Source: CAYPZL01 sp964415045
GTDB taxonomy: Bacteria; Planctomycetota; Phycisphaerae; Sedimentisphaerales; Anaerobacaceae
Length of the DNA: 25,317 nt
Direction: 5' to 3'
Assembly (NCBI GenBank): GCA_964415045.1
Contig: CAYPZL010000070.1
Location: 1 to 25,317, forward strand
Within the stretch, counting starts at the first letter, position 1. Each line of letters begins with the position of its first letter. Positions 14,118-22,781 of this stretch are shown here, in pieces. The translations under genes and the position numbers were made by a program. Below the pieces are notes generated by a model. The model searched no databases. It saw only the letters and a program-made list of their open reading frames with translations, and was not told the DNA's origin.

Positions 14118-15070
14118 TTGAGGCGCTGGAGAACCTGTTCTGGATTTTGATCTTCCCGGGCTTCGTGTTTACGCTTGCGGTCGGGTTGATCGCCTCGTGG
14201 CTGGTGCGCAAGGTCAGCGCGCTGGTGCAGTACCGGGTGGGACCGCCGGTCTATCAGCCCCTGGCCGACGTGATGAAGCTGATGGGCAAGGAGATTCTGA
14301 TTCCGCAGGAGGCCCAGCGGGCGGTCTTCGTGGCGGCGCCGCTGATCGGGCTGGCCGCCGTTCTGCTGCTGGCCACGATGCTCTGGCTGGCGGTGGCCGG
14401 GACGGACTTCGTCGGCGACATCCTCGTGGCTCTGTACCTGATGGTGCTGCCCTCGCTGGCCCTGATTTTGGGCAGCAGCGCCAGCGGCAGTCCGCACGCG
14501 GCCCTCGGCGCGAGCCGGGAGATGAAGCTTGTCCTCGGCTACGAGCTGCCGCTGGTTCTGGCGTTCGTTGTGGTGCTGATCAAGACGGCGGGCCTGGTCG
14601 CACCCGGCGAGCAACTGAGCCTGACGGCCATTTCGCAGCACGCCTCAGTCCTGAGCATATCCGGGGCGCTGGCGTTCCTCGTGGCGCTGCTTTGCGTGCA
14701 GGCCAAGCTGGGGTTCGTGCCCTTCGACATCGCCGAGTCGGAAACCGAGGTGGCCGGCGGCGTTATCATCGAGTACTCGGGCGCGCTGTTAGCCGTCTGG
14801 AAACTGATGCAGGCCATGATGCTCGTGGCGCTGCCGCTGTTTTTGGTCGTGGTCTTTTTAGGCGGCATCGGGACTTCCGGATGGTCCCTGCCGGCGGGCA
14901 TCGGCAAGTACGTGCTGGTGCTCGTGCTGGTGATTCTGATCAAGAACACGAATCCGCGCGTGCGCATCGATCAGGCGATGCGGTTCTTCTGGTTCTACGC
15001 CGGAATAACACTGGTCGCGGCCGTGATCCTGGCGACGCTGGGCAACTACTACGGCATCCCTTGGTTGTAA
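14114..15070 (+). CDS. mbhM: Group 4 hydrogenase membrane anchor, NuoH/MbhM/EchB-like
   Basis: 318 residues with about eight membrane helices. The complex I NuoH-type signature PFDIAESETEVAGG...EYSG (residues about 210-230) is present, as is the N-terminal VQYRVGPP loop. This subunit connects the hydrogenase arm to the ion-pumping arm and contains charged residues of the proton/ion path. ATG 14114 overlaps the ferredoxin stop; a longer frame from 14075 is only read-through of overlapping codons. The small-subunit gene follows after 9 bases. Confidence 0.93.
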   Translation: MIEALENLFWILIFPGFVFTLAVGLIASWLVRKVSALVQYRVGPPVYQPLADVMKLMGKEILIPQEAQRAVFVAAPLIGLAAVLLLATMLWLAVAGTDFVGDILVALYLMVLPSLALILGSSASGSPHAALGASREMKLVLGYELPLVLAFVVVLIKTAGLVAPGEQLSLTAISQHASVLSISGALAFLVALLCVQAKLGFVPFDIAESETEVAGGVIIEYSGALLAVWKLMQAMMLVALPLFLVVVFLGGIGTSGWSLPAGIGKYVLVLVLVILIKNTNPRVRIDQAMRFFWFYAGITLVAAVILATLGNYYGIPWL

Positions 15071-15079
15071 GGTGGGTCC

Positions 15080-15511
15080 ATGAACTGGAAGCTGTGGTCA
15101 TTGAAGAAGTCCATTTGGGTGTTCCACGTCAATGCGGGCGCCTGTAACAACTGCGATATCGAGATCGTCAATCTGCTGACGCCGAGGTTCGACGTGGAGC
15201 GTTTCGGCATCAAGCTGGTGGGCTCGCCGCGTCACGCCGACGCCTTGCTGGTGACGGGCGCAGGCACGCGTCAGGCCGCCGTGCGTCTGCGGGAAGTGTA
15301 CCGGCAGACGGCCAAGCCCTGTGTAGTCTTTTGCATGGGGGCCTGTGCGTGCGGCACCGGCATCTTCGAGGGTGGCTATCACATCGCCGGACCGGTGGAC
15401 AAGATCATCAAAGAAGTCGATCCCAATGCCATTATTGCTTATGTGCCGGGCTGCCCGCCCAAGCCGGAGGCGATGATCTCCGGCGTGGTCAAGGCGCTTT
15501 CGGCCCTGTGA
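15080..15511 (+). CDS. mbhJ: Group 4 hydrogenase small subunit, NuoB/MbhJ/EchC-like
   Basis: 143 residues, the usual short group 4 form with a single cluster. Proximal [4Fe-4S] ligands: C22 and C25 (GACNNCDIE), C89 (GAC) and C125 (PGCPP). It carries electrons from the NuoI-like ferredoxin to the NiFe centre. An extra Cys, C91, makes the local sequence GACACG. It lies on the cytoplasmic arm together with the NuoC- and NuoD-like subunits, whose genes follow immediately. Confidence 0.95.
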   Translation: MNWKLWSLKKSIWVFHVNAGACNNCDIEIVNLLTPRFDVERFGIKLVGSPRHADALLVTGAGTRQAAVRLREVYRQTAKPCVVFCMGACACGTGIFEGGYHIAGPVDKIIKEVDPNAIIAYVPGCPPKPEAMISGVVKALSAL

Positions 15512-15523
15512 TCGGGATGTGAG

Positions 15524-15964
15524 ATGAAGCAGGAAGAGTTGGACAACAGACTTTCGGAAATCGAGGGCGAGCTGCTCGGCGTCGAGCGGACGGCGGACAA
15601 CCGCATCTTTCTGCCGTGCGAATCGGAGAAGGTGTACGCCGTCTGCAAGTTCCTTTTCGAGGAGCTGCAATTGCGTTTCGTGATCTCGACGGGCGTCGAT
15701 GCGGAACATTGCTTCGAGGTCCTTCATCATTTCACCAACGACGAGTCCGGCTGTATCGTGACGGTCAAGGCGATGATCGGCGACCGGGAGACGCCGGAGC
15801 TCGAGTCGATCGCGCCGCTGATTCCCGGCGCCGAGTGGATCGAGCGCGAGATGCACGACATCCTGGGCATCAACTTCAAGAACCATCCGAACTTGCGCCG
15901 TCTGATCTTACACGACGGCTGGCCGGAAGGGGTGTATCCGTTACGGAAGGATGTAAAGGTATGA
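15524..15964 (+). CDS. mbhK: Group 4 hydrogenase NuoC/MbhK/EchD-like subunit
   Basis: 146 residues of the complex I 30-kDa type. The C-terminal hallmark EREMHDILGINFKNHPNLRRL, then DGWPEGVYPLRKD, is fully recognisable. It has no cofactors; it stabilises the hydrogenase arm with the large subunit. Its stop overlaps the large-subunit start (ATGA at 15961), implying coupled translation. Confidence 0.94.
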   Translation: MKQEELDNRLSEIEGELLGVERTADNRIFLPCESEKVYAVCKFLFEELQLRFVISTGVDAEHCFEVLHHFTNDESGCIVTVKAMIGDRETPELESIAPLIPGAEWIEREMHDILGINFKNHPNLRRLILHDGWPEGVYPLRKDVKV

Positions 15965-17178
15965 GCCAGGCAACGCGAAAACCCGTTCTTGCCGTCGGTC
16001 CGTTTCACCCGCTCCAGGAGGAGATGGAGTTCTTCCAGTTGACCGTGGACGGGGAAATCGTCACCGACATCGACGTCCGCATCTCCTACAACCATCGCGG
16101 CATCGAGAAGCTCAGCGAAACGCTGCAGTTCGATCAGGTGCCGTTTCTGGTCTCGCGCATCTGCGGGATCTGCTCGGCGTCTCATCCGCTGGCCTACGTC
16201 CAGGCGGTCGAGGAGATCGCCGGCGTCACGCCCCCCGAGCGGGCCCTCTACGTGCGGACCATCATCAACGAGCTGGAGCGCATCCACAGCCACCTGCTCT
16301 GGGTCGGCCTGGCCGGACACTTCATCGGCTACGATACCGTGTTCATGTGGGCGTGGAAGTACCGCGAGCCCGTCCTCGATCTGCTCGAAGAGATCACGGG
16401 CAACCGCAACAACTACGGGAACGTCAAGGTGGGCGGTTGCCGTGAGGACGTCCCCGACGAGCTCAAGCCCAAGATCCTCAAAGAGCTGGATGTGATCGAG
16501 AAGAAGACCGAGATGCTCACCAAGGCGGTGCTCGACGACCCGATCATCCATGCCCGGCTCAAAGGCGTCGGCGTGTTGACGAAGGAAGACGGTGTCAAGT
16601 TCGCGGTGACGGGCCCGACGGCCCGGGGCAGCGGCATCGACATCGACGTGCGGCACGACGATCCGTACGCGGCCTACGCCGACCTGGATTGGAGCGTCAT
16701 CAGCCAGCCCGAAGGCGACGTGTTCGCCAAGGCGGTGGTGCGCCTGCTGGAGACGATCGAGGCGGTCAAAATAGCTCGACAGGCCGTTCAGAAGCTGCCC
16801 AAAGGGCCCGTGGCCGTGGAAGTGAAGGAAATTCCGCCTGGCGAGGGATGCGGCCACGCCGAGGCGCCGCGCGGCGAGACCTTTCACTACGTCCGCAGCG
16901 ACGGGGGCAACCGCCCGGTGCGTCATAAGGTCAGGGCCCCGAGCTACGTCAACGTCCCGTCGTTCAGGGCATCCTGCATCGGCGAACACATCGCGGACGT
17001 CACGATCACCCTGGCGGCCGTCGATCCGTGCTACAGTTGTACCGAGCGAATCGCCGTGGTGGACAGCCAAAACAAGATTCTCCACGACTACGAAGAGCTG
17101 TTGCAGTTGAGCCGCGCCAAGACCGTGCAGCTCAAGAAAGAGATCGGTGCGCCGGAGATGAAATTGGAGGATTTCTAA
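15961..17178 (+). CDS. mbhL: Group 4 [NiFe] hydrogenase large subunit, NuoD/MbhL/EchE-like
   Basis: 405 residues. Unlike true NuoD or the sulfur-reducing Mbx relative, both Ni-binding Cys pairs are present: RICGIC (C68, C71) and DPCYSCTER (C357, C360), so this is a real hydrogenase. E49 (NHRGIE) matches the conserved proton-path Glu. A 42-residue tail follows R363, the expected cleavage point in group 4 enzymes, and would be removed by the protease at 23753. It reduces protons (or oxidises H2) in the cytoplasm and drives, or is driven by, the membrane subunits. ATG 15961 is chosen for its length and overlap with the previous gene; a longer upstream frame overlaps the NuoC-like gene entirely. 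The subtype within group 4 needs a tree. Confidence 0.95.
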   Translation: MSQATRKPVLAVGPFHPLQEEMEFFQLTVDGEIVTDIDVRISYNHRGIEKLSETLQFDQVPFLVSRICGICSASHPLAYVQAVEEIAGVTPPERALYVRTIINELERIHSHLLWVGLAGHFIGYDTVFMWAWKYREPVLDLLEEITGNRNNYGNVKVGGCREDVPDELKPKILKELDVIEKKTEMLTKAVLDDPIIHARLKGVGVLTKEDGVKFAVTGPTARGSGIDIDVRHDDPYAAYADLDWSVISQPEGDVFAKAVVRLLETIEAVKIARQAVQKLPKGPVAVEVKEIPPGEGCGHAEAPRGETFHYVRSDGGNRPVRHKVRAPSYVNVPSFRASCIGEHIADVTITLAAVDPCYSCTERIAVVDSQNKILHDYEELLQLSRAKTVQLKKEIGAPEMKLEDF

Positions 17179-17179
17179 A

Positions 17180-19042
17180 TTGGACAGAATCCTTTTGTAT
17201 CCGGTTTTCCTGCCTCTGATCGTGGGCTTCGTGCTGCTGTTTGTGCCCCGGTGGGGCAAGCCCTTATTCAAGCTGGCGGCGCTGGCCGTTTCCATCATCG
17301 TGTTTGTCCTCTCGATTCAGGTATTCCGGCGTAGCGGACTCTCGTATGAATGGGAGGTGCTGGCGCTGGGAGATTTTCGCCTGGACTTGCTGCTGGCGTC
17401 CCGGCCGCTCGGGTCTTTCATGCTCCTGTTCGCCATGGGTTTCGGAGTCCTCATTGCCCTGTACTCAGTCGGCTCCCGGGCTGAACCGGCGCGGGCCAAC
17501 GAGTTCTACGGCTCTCTGCTGCTGGCGATTGGAGGCTCGGCGGGCATTTTGCTTTCCGATCATCTTCTGTTCCTGCTGATCTTCTGGGAAATTGTCACCG
17601 CCTCGTTGTATATCCTGATCAGCACTGGTGGCAAAAGCTCGAACTTTGCGGCGACCAAGAGCTTCGCCATGATCGGAGCCTCGGACGCCTGCTTCCTGCT
17701 CGGCATCGGCATGATCTGGGTGCTCTCGGGCTCGTTCGCCATCCCGGAGATTCGGCTGGCGACAAGCTCGGCGCTGCCGATCATCGCGTTTCTGCTGCTC
17801 ATGCTGGCGGCGATCACGAAGGCCGGCGCGATGCCGCTGCACACCTGGGTCCCCACCGGCGGCGAGTACGCGCCGACCTCGGTGATGGCGCTTCTGCCGG
17901 CGGCGCTGGACAAGCTTCTGGGAATCTACCTGCTCGTGCTCATCGTCACGAGTCTCTTCACGCTGGAGTCGGGCGCCTTGAGCATCGTCCTGGCCATCAT
18001 CGGTGCGGCCACAATCGTCGTGGCCGTGATGGTGGCCATGGTCCAGCATAACCTCAAGAAGCTGCTTTCCTATCACGCCGTCAGCCAGGTCGGTTACATG
18101 ATCCTCGGCATCGCGACCCTGACGCCGGTCGGCATCGCGGGCGGTGTGTTCCACATGCTCAACAACGCCATCTACAAATGCTGTCTCTTCCTTTGTAGCG
18201 GGGCGGTGGAGGAAGCCACCGGTACCGCCGAGCTGGACCGGCTCGGTGGGTTGGCGAAGAAGATGCCCTACACGTTCGCCGCGTGCCTGATTGCGGCCCT
18301 GAGCATTTCGGGCATTCCTCCGCTCAACGGATTTGCCTCCAAGTGGATGGTGTACCAGGGCGTCGTGCAGATGGGCACGACGCAGACGTCCGCCGGAGCG
18401 GGACTCTGGCCCATCTGGCTGGTCGCCGCCATGTTCGGAAGCGCCCTGACCCTGGCGTCGTTCGTGAAGGTGCTGCACTCGGTCTTCCTGTCCCGCCTGC
18501 CCGATGCCCTGCGAGAGACGAAGGAAGTCTCCCCGCTCCAGAGGTTCCCGATGCTGGTCCTGGCGTTCTTCTGTGTGCTCTTCGGTGTGTTCTATTATCA
18601 GATCCCCCTGCAGAAGTTCATCTTCCCCGCCTTGAACATAAGCGGGGAGACCGGGGTGTTCACCGGCGCCTGGAATTCTCCCCTGGCGACGGGATTGCTG
18701 CTGATCGGTATCGGTGTCGGCATTGGGGTCCTTGCGATCAGTGCGTTTGCCAAGAAGGTCCGGAACGTCCCGACCTGGACCTGTGGCGAAGTGCAGGCCA
18801 ACGACGAGATGATTATTCCCGGCACGCACTTCTACAAGACGGTCTCGGCCATGAACGGTCTGCGGCAGATGTACGCCGGGCAGGAACGCGGCTACTTCGA
18901 TCCCTACGATCAGGGAGGCAAGGTGGGGCTTGTGATGACGGGCCTGCTGCGCTGGCTCCACACCGGCGTCCTCCCCATGTACCTGACCTGGGTGACGTTG
19001 GGACTGCTGATTGTGTTGTTCGTTGTTTGCGGAATCTGGTGA
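17180..19042 (+). CDS. NuoL/MrpA N-terminal-type ion-pumping subunit
   Basis: 620 residues, about 15 membrane helices. Key charged residues of the antiporter fold are in place: E137 (FWEIVT), K214 and H221 (TKAGAMPLHTW), and D244-K245. The C-terminal 90 residues, starting at a soluble TWTCGE segment near 532, end in one more helix, resembling HyfB/HycC-type subunits. The start is TTG at 17180 with GGAGG 9 bases ahead; the previous stop is one base upstream and no suitable ATG exists. This is a second pump in addition to the MrpD-like subunit, so the complex may move more ions per electron pair than Mbh, comparable with Mbx, which also has two. Whether it is closer to MrpA or HyfB cannot be judged by eye. 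Confidence 0.9.
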   Translation: MDRILLYPVFLPLIVGFVLLFVPRWGKPLFKLAALAVSIIVFVLSIQVFRRSGLSYEWEVLALGDFRLDLLLASRPLGSFMLLFAMGFGVLIALYSVGSRAEPARANEFYGSLLLAIGGSAGILLSDHLLFLLIFWEIVTASLYILISTGGKSSNFAATKSFAMIGASDACFLLGIGMIWVLSGSFAIPEIRLATSSALPIIAFLLLMLAAITKAGAMPLHTWVPTGGEYAPTSVMALLPAALDKLLGIYLLVLIVTSLFTLESGALSIVLAIIGAATIVVAVMVAMVQHNLKKLLSYHAVSQVGYMILGIATLTPVGIAGGVFHMLNNAIYKCCLFLCSGAVEEATGTAELDRLGGLAKKMPYTFAACLIAALSISGIPPLNGFASKWMVYQGVVQMGTTQTSAGAGLWPIWLVAAMFGSALTLASFVKVLHSVFLSRLPDALRETKEVSPLQRFPMLVLAFFCVLFGVFYYQIPLQKFIFPALNISGETGVFTGAWNSPLATGLLLIGIGVGIGVLAISAFAKKVRNVPTWTCGEVQANDEMIIPGTHFYKTVSAMNGLRQMYAGQERGYFDPYDQGGKVGLVMTGLLRWLHTGVLPMYLTWVTLGLLIVLFVVCGIW

Positions 19043-19054
19043 GAGGCGATAAGC

Positions 19055-19606
19055 ATGGCTGTGTTCTACATCTTATTGCTGTTTATGATCATCGCCGCCA
19101 TCATCGCGGTGGAGACGAAGAACCTCTTGAGCGCGGTGATCTGCGTCGGCGCCATCGGTTTCGGTGGGTCGCTGATGTTCCTGTTTCTCCGCGCTCCCGA
19201 TATCGCCATTACGCAGATTGTTGTGGAAGTTCTCGGTCTGATCATTCTGATTCGCGCGACGATCGCCCGGGACGTGACGTTGATCTCGGGCGACCGCGAG
19301 TTCTTCGGAACCGTCGTTTCCGTGGTCATCCTGTTCGTCATTTTCCTGGCGGGCATGCAGGTCTTCGCGACGCTGCCGCAGTTCGGCGCTCCGATCTTCG
19401 CCCGGCTGCCGCAGGCCGCCTCCCAGGCGTACGTGCGGGAGGGTCTCAGCGACACCGGGGCCACCAACGTCGTGACCTCGGTCTATCTCGACTACCGCGC
19501 CTACGACACGCTGGGCGAGGCGACCGTGCTGTTTACGGCCATCGTCGGGGCCACGGTGATCCTGCGCGGCAAGAGTCGCAAGCTTTTGGAGGACTCCGAC
19601 GCATGA
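19055..19606 (+). CDS. MrpA C-terminal-type subunit, MbhD+MbhE fusion-like
   Basis: 183 residues, about five helices. The first part (to about 100) is the DUF4040/MbhD type with APDIAITQIVVEVLGL and E58. The second part, after a soluble loop with an LDYRAYDTLGEATVLF segment, matches MbhE, which corresponds to the end of full MrpA. So one gene covers what are two genes in Pyrococcus Mbh and the tail of one gene in classic Mrp. It starts 12 bases after the pump gene, consistent with a split MrpA. The following gene overlaps by 4 bases. Confidence 0.88.
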   Translation: MAVFYILLLFMIIAAIIAVETKNLLSAVICVGAIGFGGSLMFLFLRAPDIAITQIVVEVLGLIILIRATIARDVTLISGDREFFGTVVSVVILFVIFLAGMQVFATLPQFGAPIFARLPQAASQAYVREGLSDTGATNVVTSVYLDYRAYDTLGEATVLFTAIVGATVILRGKSRKLLEDSDA

Positions 19607-20094
19607 AGGGAATGACCGTCATCGTCAAGACCGTGGCCAGTTGGGTCAAGGTGCTGATCTTCCTGTTCGGAATCTACATCATTCTGTTCGGCCACCTGAC
19701 TCCGGGCGGAGGATTCGCCGGCGGCGTGATTCTGGCCTCCTCCTACGTCCTGCTCATGCTGGCGTTCGGGCGTGCGTTCGTCGAGGACAACCTGCCGCTG
19801 CCGGTGGCGTCGAGACTCGATTGCCTGGGCGCGTTTCTGTTCGCCCTGATCGCCATCGCCGGGCTGGTTGTCGGGGGGACGTTCTTTCTCAATTTCCTCT
19901 ACCAGGAATATCTGGTGGGCGAGCCCTTCAAACTTGTCAGCGGCGGGACGATTCCCCTGTCCAACCTGGCCATCGGCTTGAAGGTGGGGGCGTCCTTGTT
20001 CCTCGTGATTTTTGCCTTGTCCGTCTTTCGTTGCGATTCCGACAAGTCGGGAGACGAGCCTTCGCCCGACCGGGCAGTCGAGAAAAGGGAGTAG
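19603..20094 (+). CDS. mrpB: Mrp/Mnh antiporter subunit B (MbhF-like)
   Basis: 163 residues, four helices. The MnhB signature HLTPGGGFAGGVILA occurs after the first helix. The C-terminus is charged and cytoplasmic (SDKSGDEPSPDR). ATG 19603 overlaps the previous stop. In Mrp-type complexes subunit B helps form the sodium-translocating part at the far end of the membrane arm. Confidence 0.94.
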   Translation: MKGMTVIVKTVASWVKVLIFLFGIYIILFGHLTPGGGFAGGVILASSYVLLMLAFGRAFVEDNLPLPVASRLDCLGAFLFALIAIAGLVVGGTFFLNFLYQEYLVGEPFKLVSGGTIPLSNLAIGLKVGASLFLVIFALSVFRCDSDKSGDEPSPDRAVEKRE

Positions 20095-20099
20095 GATCG

Positions 20100-20468
20100 A
20101 TGCTCTATGCGCTTTGCTTTCTCCTGTTTATGATCGGCCTCTATTGTGCCGCCGTGAAAAAGAACATGGTCAAGATTGTCCTCGGCATCATGGTCATGGA
20201 GTATGCGGTCAATCTCTTTTTGATCATGTTGGGGTACCGCACGGGGGGGGTCGCTCCGATCCTGGGCGTCTCCGACGTGAACCGGCAGACGGCGAGCGTC
20301 GCCGCCCAGTTTCTCAACACGGCGGTCGACCCGCTGCCGCAGGCGCTGGTGCTGACTTCGATTGTCATCAGTCTTGGCTCGCTGGCCTTGATGATCTCCA
20401 TTTGCATTAGAACGTATGCGAAGTACGGTACGTTCGACATCACCGAGATAAGGAGGTTGCGAGGATGA
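20100..20468 (+). CDS. mrpC: Mrp/Mnh antiporter subunit C (NuoK/MbhG-like)
   Basis: 122 residues with three helices, the NuoK-like fold. It contains the AVDPLPQALVLTSIVIS segment diagnostic of MnhC and an acidic residue in the second helix (VMEYAVNLF). The ATG at 20100 has AAGGGAG about 5 bases ahead. Its stop overlaps the start of the D subunit (ATGA at 20465). Confidence 0.94.
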   Translation: MLYALCFLLFMIGLYCAAVKKNMVKIVLGIMVMEYAVNLFLIMLGYRTGGVAPILGVSDVNRQTASVAAQFLNTAVDPLPQALVLTSIVISLGSLALMISICIRTYAKYGTFDITEIRRLRG

Positions 20469-21979
20469 ACGTACCGCTGCCCATGTTCGTGGCCGTACCT
20501 CTGGTGGTGGCCTTTCTCCTGCCCATGCTTCCCAGGGCGGGCAAGGCGATAGCCACTCTGCTGGCCAACGCGGCGACGATTTGCCTCCTGGTCTTTGCCG
20601 TAATGTCGGTCGGCGAGGCCAAGGTGTACGAGGTGGGGGGCTGGTCGATTCCGCTGGGGATCAACCTCGTCCTCGACGGCCTCAGTTCCCTGCTGCTTCT
20701 GGCTGTCAGCGCCGTCAGCGCCGCGGCCATGCTGTTCAGCACGCGCTACATGGAGCAATACACCGCCAAGCCCAAGTACCTCACCTTGTTCCTGCTGATG
20801 GTCGCCGGCATGAACGGCGTTGTCCTTTCCGGTGACATCTTCAACCTGTACGTGTTCCTCGAAATTGCCTCGATTGCTTCCTACGCTCTCGTGGGTTTCG
20901 GTGGGGAGCACGAAGAGCTGGAGGCGTCTTTCAAGTACATGGTGCTGGGGAGCGTCGCCTCGACCTTCGTCCTGTTCGGCGTGGCGCTGGTCTACGGCAA
21001 CACCGGCTCGCTGAACATGGCCTACATCTCCGAGGCGATCCAGGAGATGGGCATGAACGCCGGTCTGGCGTTTGCCTTGAGCCTGTTCATCGCCGGGTTC
21101 GGTCTGAAGGCGGCGCTGGTGCCGTTTCACGCGTGGCTGCCGGATGCACATCCCTCGGCGCCCGCTCCCATCTCGGCGATGCTGTCCGGTGTGCTCATCA
21201 AAGCACTCGGCGTGTACGCCCTGTGCCGGCTCGTATTCAACGTCTTCGGTGTGTCGGTGCCGGTCGGGTGGGTACTGGTGGCCCTGGGCATAACGAGCAT
21301 GGTGGCAGGCGGTTTTCTCGCCATCGGCCAGTGGGATTTCAAGCGGCTCCTGGCCTATTCGAGTATCAGCCAGGTGGGCTACATGGTGCTGGGCATCGGC
21401 CTGGGTGTGGTCCTGCTGGCCCGGAAGGCGAACACTGCCTGGGCGGCGCTGGCCATCCTCGGCGGCCTGTTCCACCTGGTCAACCACGCGGTCTACAAGT
21501 CGCTGCTCTTTCTCACCAGCGGCTCGGTGGAGATGGCGACGGGGACCCGCCAGATGAAGGAGCTCGGCGGCCTGGCCGACCGGATGCCCGTGACGCGTGC
21601 GGCTTGCACGGTGGCCTCGGCCTCGATCGCCGGAGTGCCCCCGTTCCCGGGATTCTGGAGCAAGCTGATCCTGGTCATCGCCGCGGTCCAGGCGCGGTTC
21701 TACTGGGTCGCCGCCGTGATCGTGTTCGTGAGCGTCTGCACCCTCATCATGTACCTCAAGGTGCAGCGCTACGTCTTCCTCGGCGAGGTTCCCGAGCATC
21801 TGCGCCACGTGCGCGAGAGCAGGGGCACGATGCTGGCCGCCATGGTCCTGCTCACCGTGCTCTGTCTTGCCATGACCCTGCTGGTCCTGGTTCCCTCGCT
21901 GCGGATCAGCGTTCTGGAGCCGGCCGTCGAGGTCTTGATGAACGGCGTCGACTATTCGAAAACCGTAGCCCGTTTGTGA
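20465..21979 (+). CDS. mrpD: Mrp/Mnh antiporter subunit D (NuoN/MbhH-like ion pump)
   Basis: 504 residues, about 14 helices, the standard MrpD length. E133 (FLEIASIASY), K215, H222 (KAALVPFHAWLPDAHPSAPAP) and K246 form the conserved ion-pathway series. The HPSAPAPISA motif distinguishes MrpD/MbhH from the TTG-started pump upstream, where the corresponding motif is GGEYAPTSVMAL. It is likely the antiporter subunit nearest the NuoH-like anchor, as in Mbh. AAGGAGG precedes the start by a few bases. Confidence 0.95.
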   Translation: MNVPLPMFVAVPLVVAFLLPMLPRAGKAIATLLANAATICLLVFAVMSVGEAKVYEVGGWSIPLGINLVLDGLSSLLLLAVSAVSAAAMLFSTRYMEQYTAKPKYLTLFLLMVAGMNGVVLSGDIFNLYVFLEIASIASYALVGFGGEHEELEASFKYMVLGSVASTFVLFGVALVYGNTGSLNMAYISEAIQEMGMNAGLAFALSLFIAGFGLKAALVPFHAWLPDAHPSAPAPISAMLSGVLIKALGVYALCRLVFNVFGVSVPVGWVLVALGITSMVAGGFLAIGQWDFKRLLAYSSISQVGYMVLGIGLGVVLLARKANTAWAALAILGGLFHLVNHAVYKSLLFLTSGSVEMATGTRQMKELGGLADRMPVTRAACTVASASIAGVPPFPGFWSKLILVIAAVQARFYWVAAVIVFVSVCTLIMYLKVQRYVFLGEVPEHLRHVRESRGTMLAAMVLLTVLCLAMTLLVLVPSLRISVLEPAVEVLMNGVDYSKTVARL

Positions 21980-21998
21980 GTGTGCGAGGATTCGTCTC

Positions 21999-22502
21999 AT
22001 GCGCCGACTGATCTATTTCGTTCTGGCATTCATCGTCTGGGTCTTGACGGCCTGGCCCTTCACGGACGGGCAGATCGATATGCAGGTCGTGATCGCCGGG
22101 CTCGTCGCGTCGCTGCTCGTGGCGGTGCTCTTCCATGACATCCTCCCCAAGGAGCACCACGTTTTCCTTTCTCCCATTCGTGTGTTCTGGTTTCTGGTGT
22201 ACGTTCCCGTCTTCTTCTACTACGTGATCCGGGCCAACCTGGACGTCGTGTATCGCGCCCTGCATCCGGCCATGCCGATCAAGCCGGGCATCGTCAAGAT
22301 CAAGACGAATCTCAAGACCGACTCGGCCATCACCGCCCTGGCCAACTCCATCACGCTGACGCCCGGTACGCTCACCGTCGATCTGACCGACGACGGCTAT
22401 CTCTACGTCCATTGGATCAACGTCAAGTCGGACGACGTGGAGGAGGCGACGCGCTGTATCGCCCAACGCTTTGAATATTTCTTGCACAAGATTTTCGAAT
22501 AG
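21999..22502 (+). CDS. mrpE: Mrp/Mnh antiporter subunit E (MbhA-like)
   Basis: 167 residues: two to three N-terminal helices followed by a cytoplasmic domain with PGIVKIKTNLKTD, ANSITLTPGTLTVD and YLYVHWI, the MnhE pattern. It belongs to the sodium-related EFG block of Mrp systems. It starts 19 bases after mrpD and ends 12 bases before mrpF. Confidence 0.95.
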   Translation: MRRLIYFVLAFIVWVLTAWPFTDGQIDMQVVIAGLVASLLVAVLFHDILPKEHHVFLSPIRVFWFLVYVPVFFYYVIRANLDVVYRALHPAMPIKPGIVKIKTNLKTDSAITALANSITLTPGTLTVDLTDDGYLYVHWINVKSDDVEEATRCIAQRFEYFLHKIFE

Positions 22503-22514
22503 CACGAGGTCGTT

Positions 22515-22781
22515 ATGCAGGTGCTGATGCAATTGTTCTATCTTGGCTTGTTGGCGTGCTGCTTCATGTGTCTCTACCGCATCGGTCGCGGGCCGAGCGC
22601 ACCGGACCGGACGGTGGCCATCGACATCCTGGGTATCGTGATCGTCGGGTTCTGCGGATTGCTCGGCGTCGTCACCGGCAAGGATTTCTACCTGAACGTC
22701 GCGCTGGCGTGGGCGCTGCTCAGTTTCATCGGCACGATCGCGCTGGCGAAATTCCTGGAGGGCCGAGGCTTCGATGAGTGA
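22515..22781 (+). CDS. mrpF: Mrp/Mnh antiporter subunit F (MbhB-like)
   Basis: 88 residues, three helices. The MnhF motif YRIGRGPSAPDRTVAIDILG is present, including the conserved Asp residues in the second helix. A short cysteine run (ACCFMC) lies in the first helix. Its 3' end overlaps the G subunit by 8 bases. Confidence 0.94.
   Translation: MQVLMQLFYLGLLACCFMCLYRIGRGPSAPDRTVAIDILGIVIVGFCGLLGVVTGKDFYLNVALAWALLSFIGTIALAKFLEGRGFDE

Noticed and set aside
15616..15960. 115-residue N-terminal extension of the group 4 large subunit
   Set aside because: It overlaps the NuoC-like gene in another frame and has no hydrogenase similarity; the ATG at 15961 gives a normal N-terminus.
15961..17178. Reading the NuoD-like gene as respiratory complex I
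   Set aside because: Both Ni-binding CxxC pairs are present, there is a HycI-type protease at the end of the locus, and NuoE/F/G are missing.
15727..17298. 523-codon minus-strand frame opposite the group 4 large subunit
   Set aside because: Shadow frame; the sense strand carries both NiFe ligand motifs and a ribosome-coupled start.
17465..18961. 498-codon minus-strand frame opposite the NuoL-like pump
   Set aside because: Low-complexity Gln/Arg/His-rich translation typical of the complement of a hydrophobic membrane gene.
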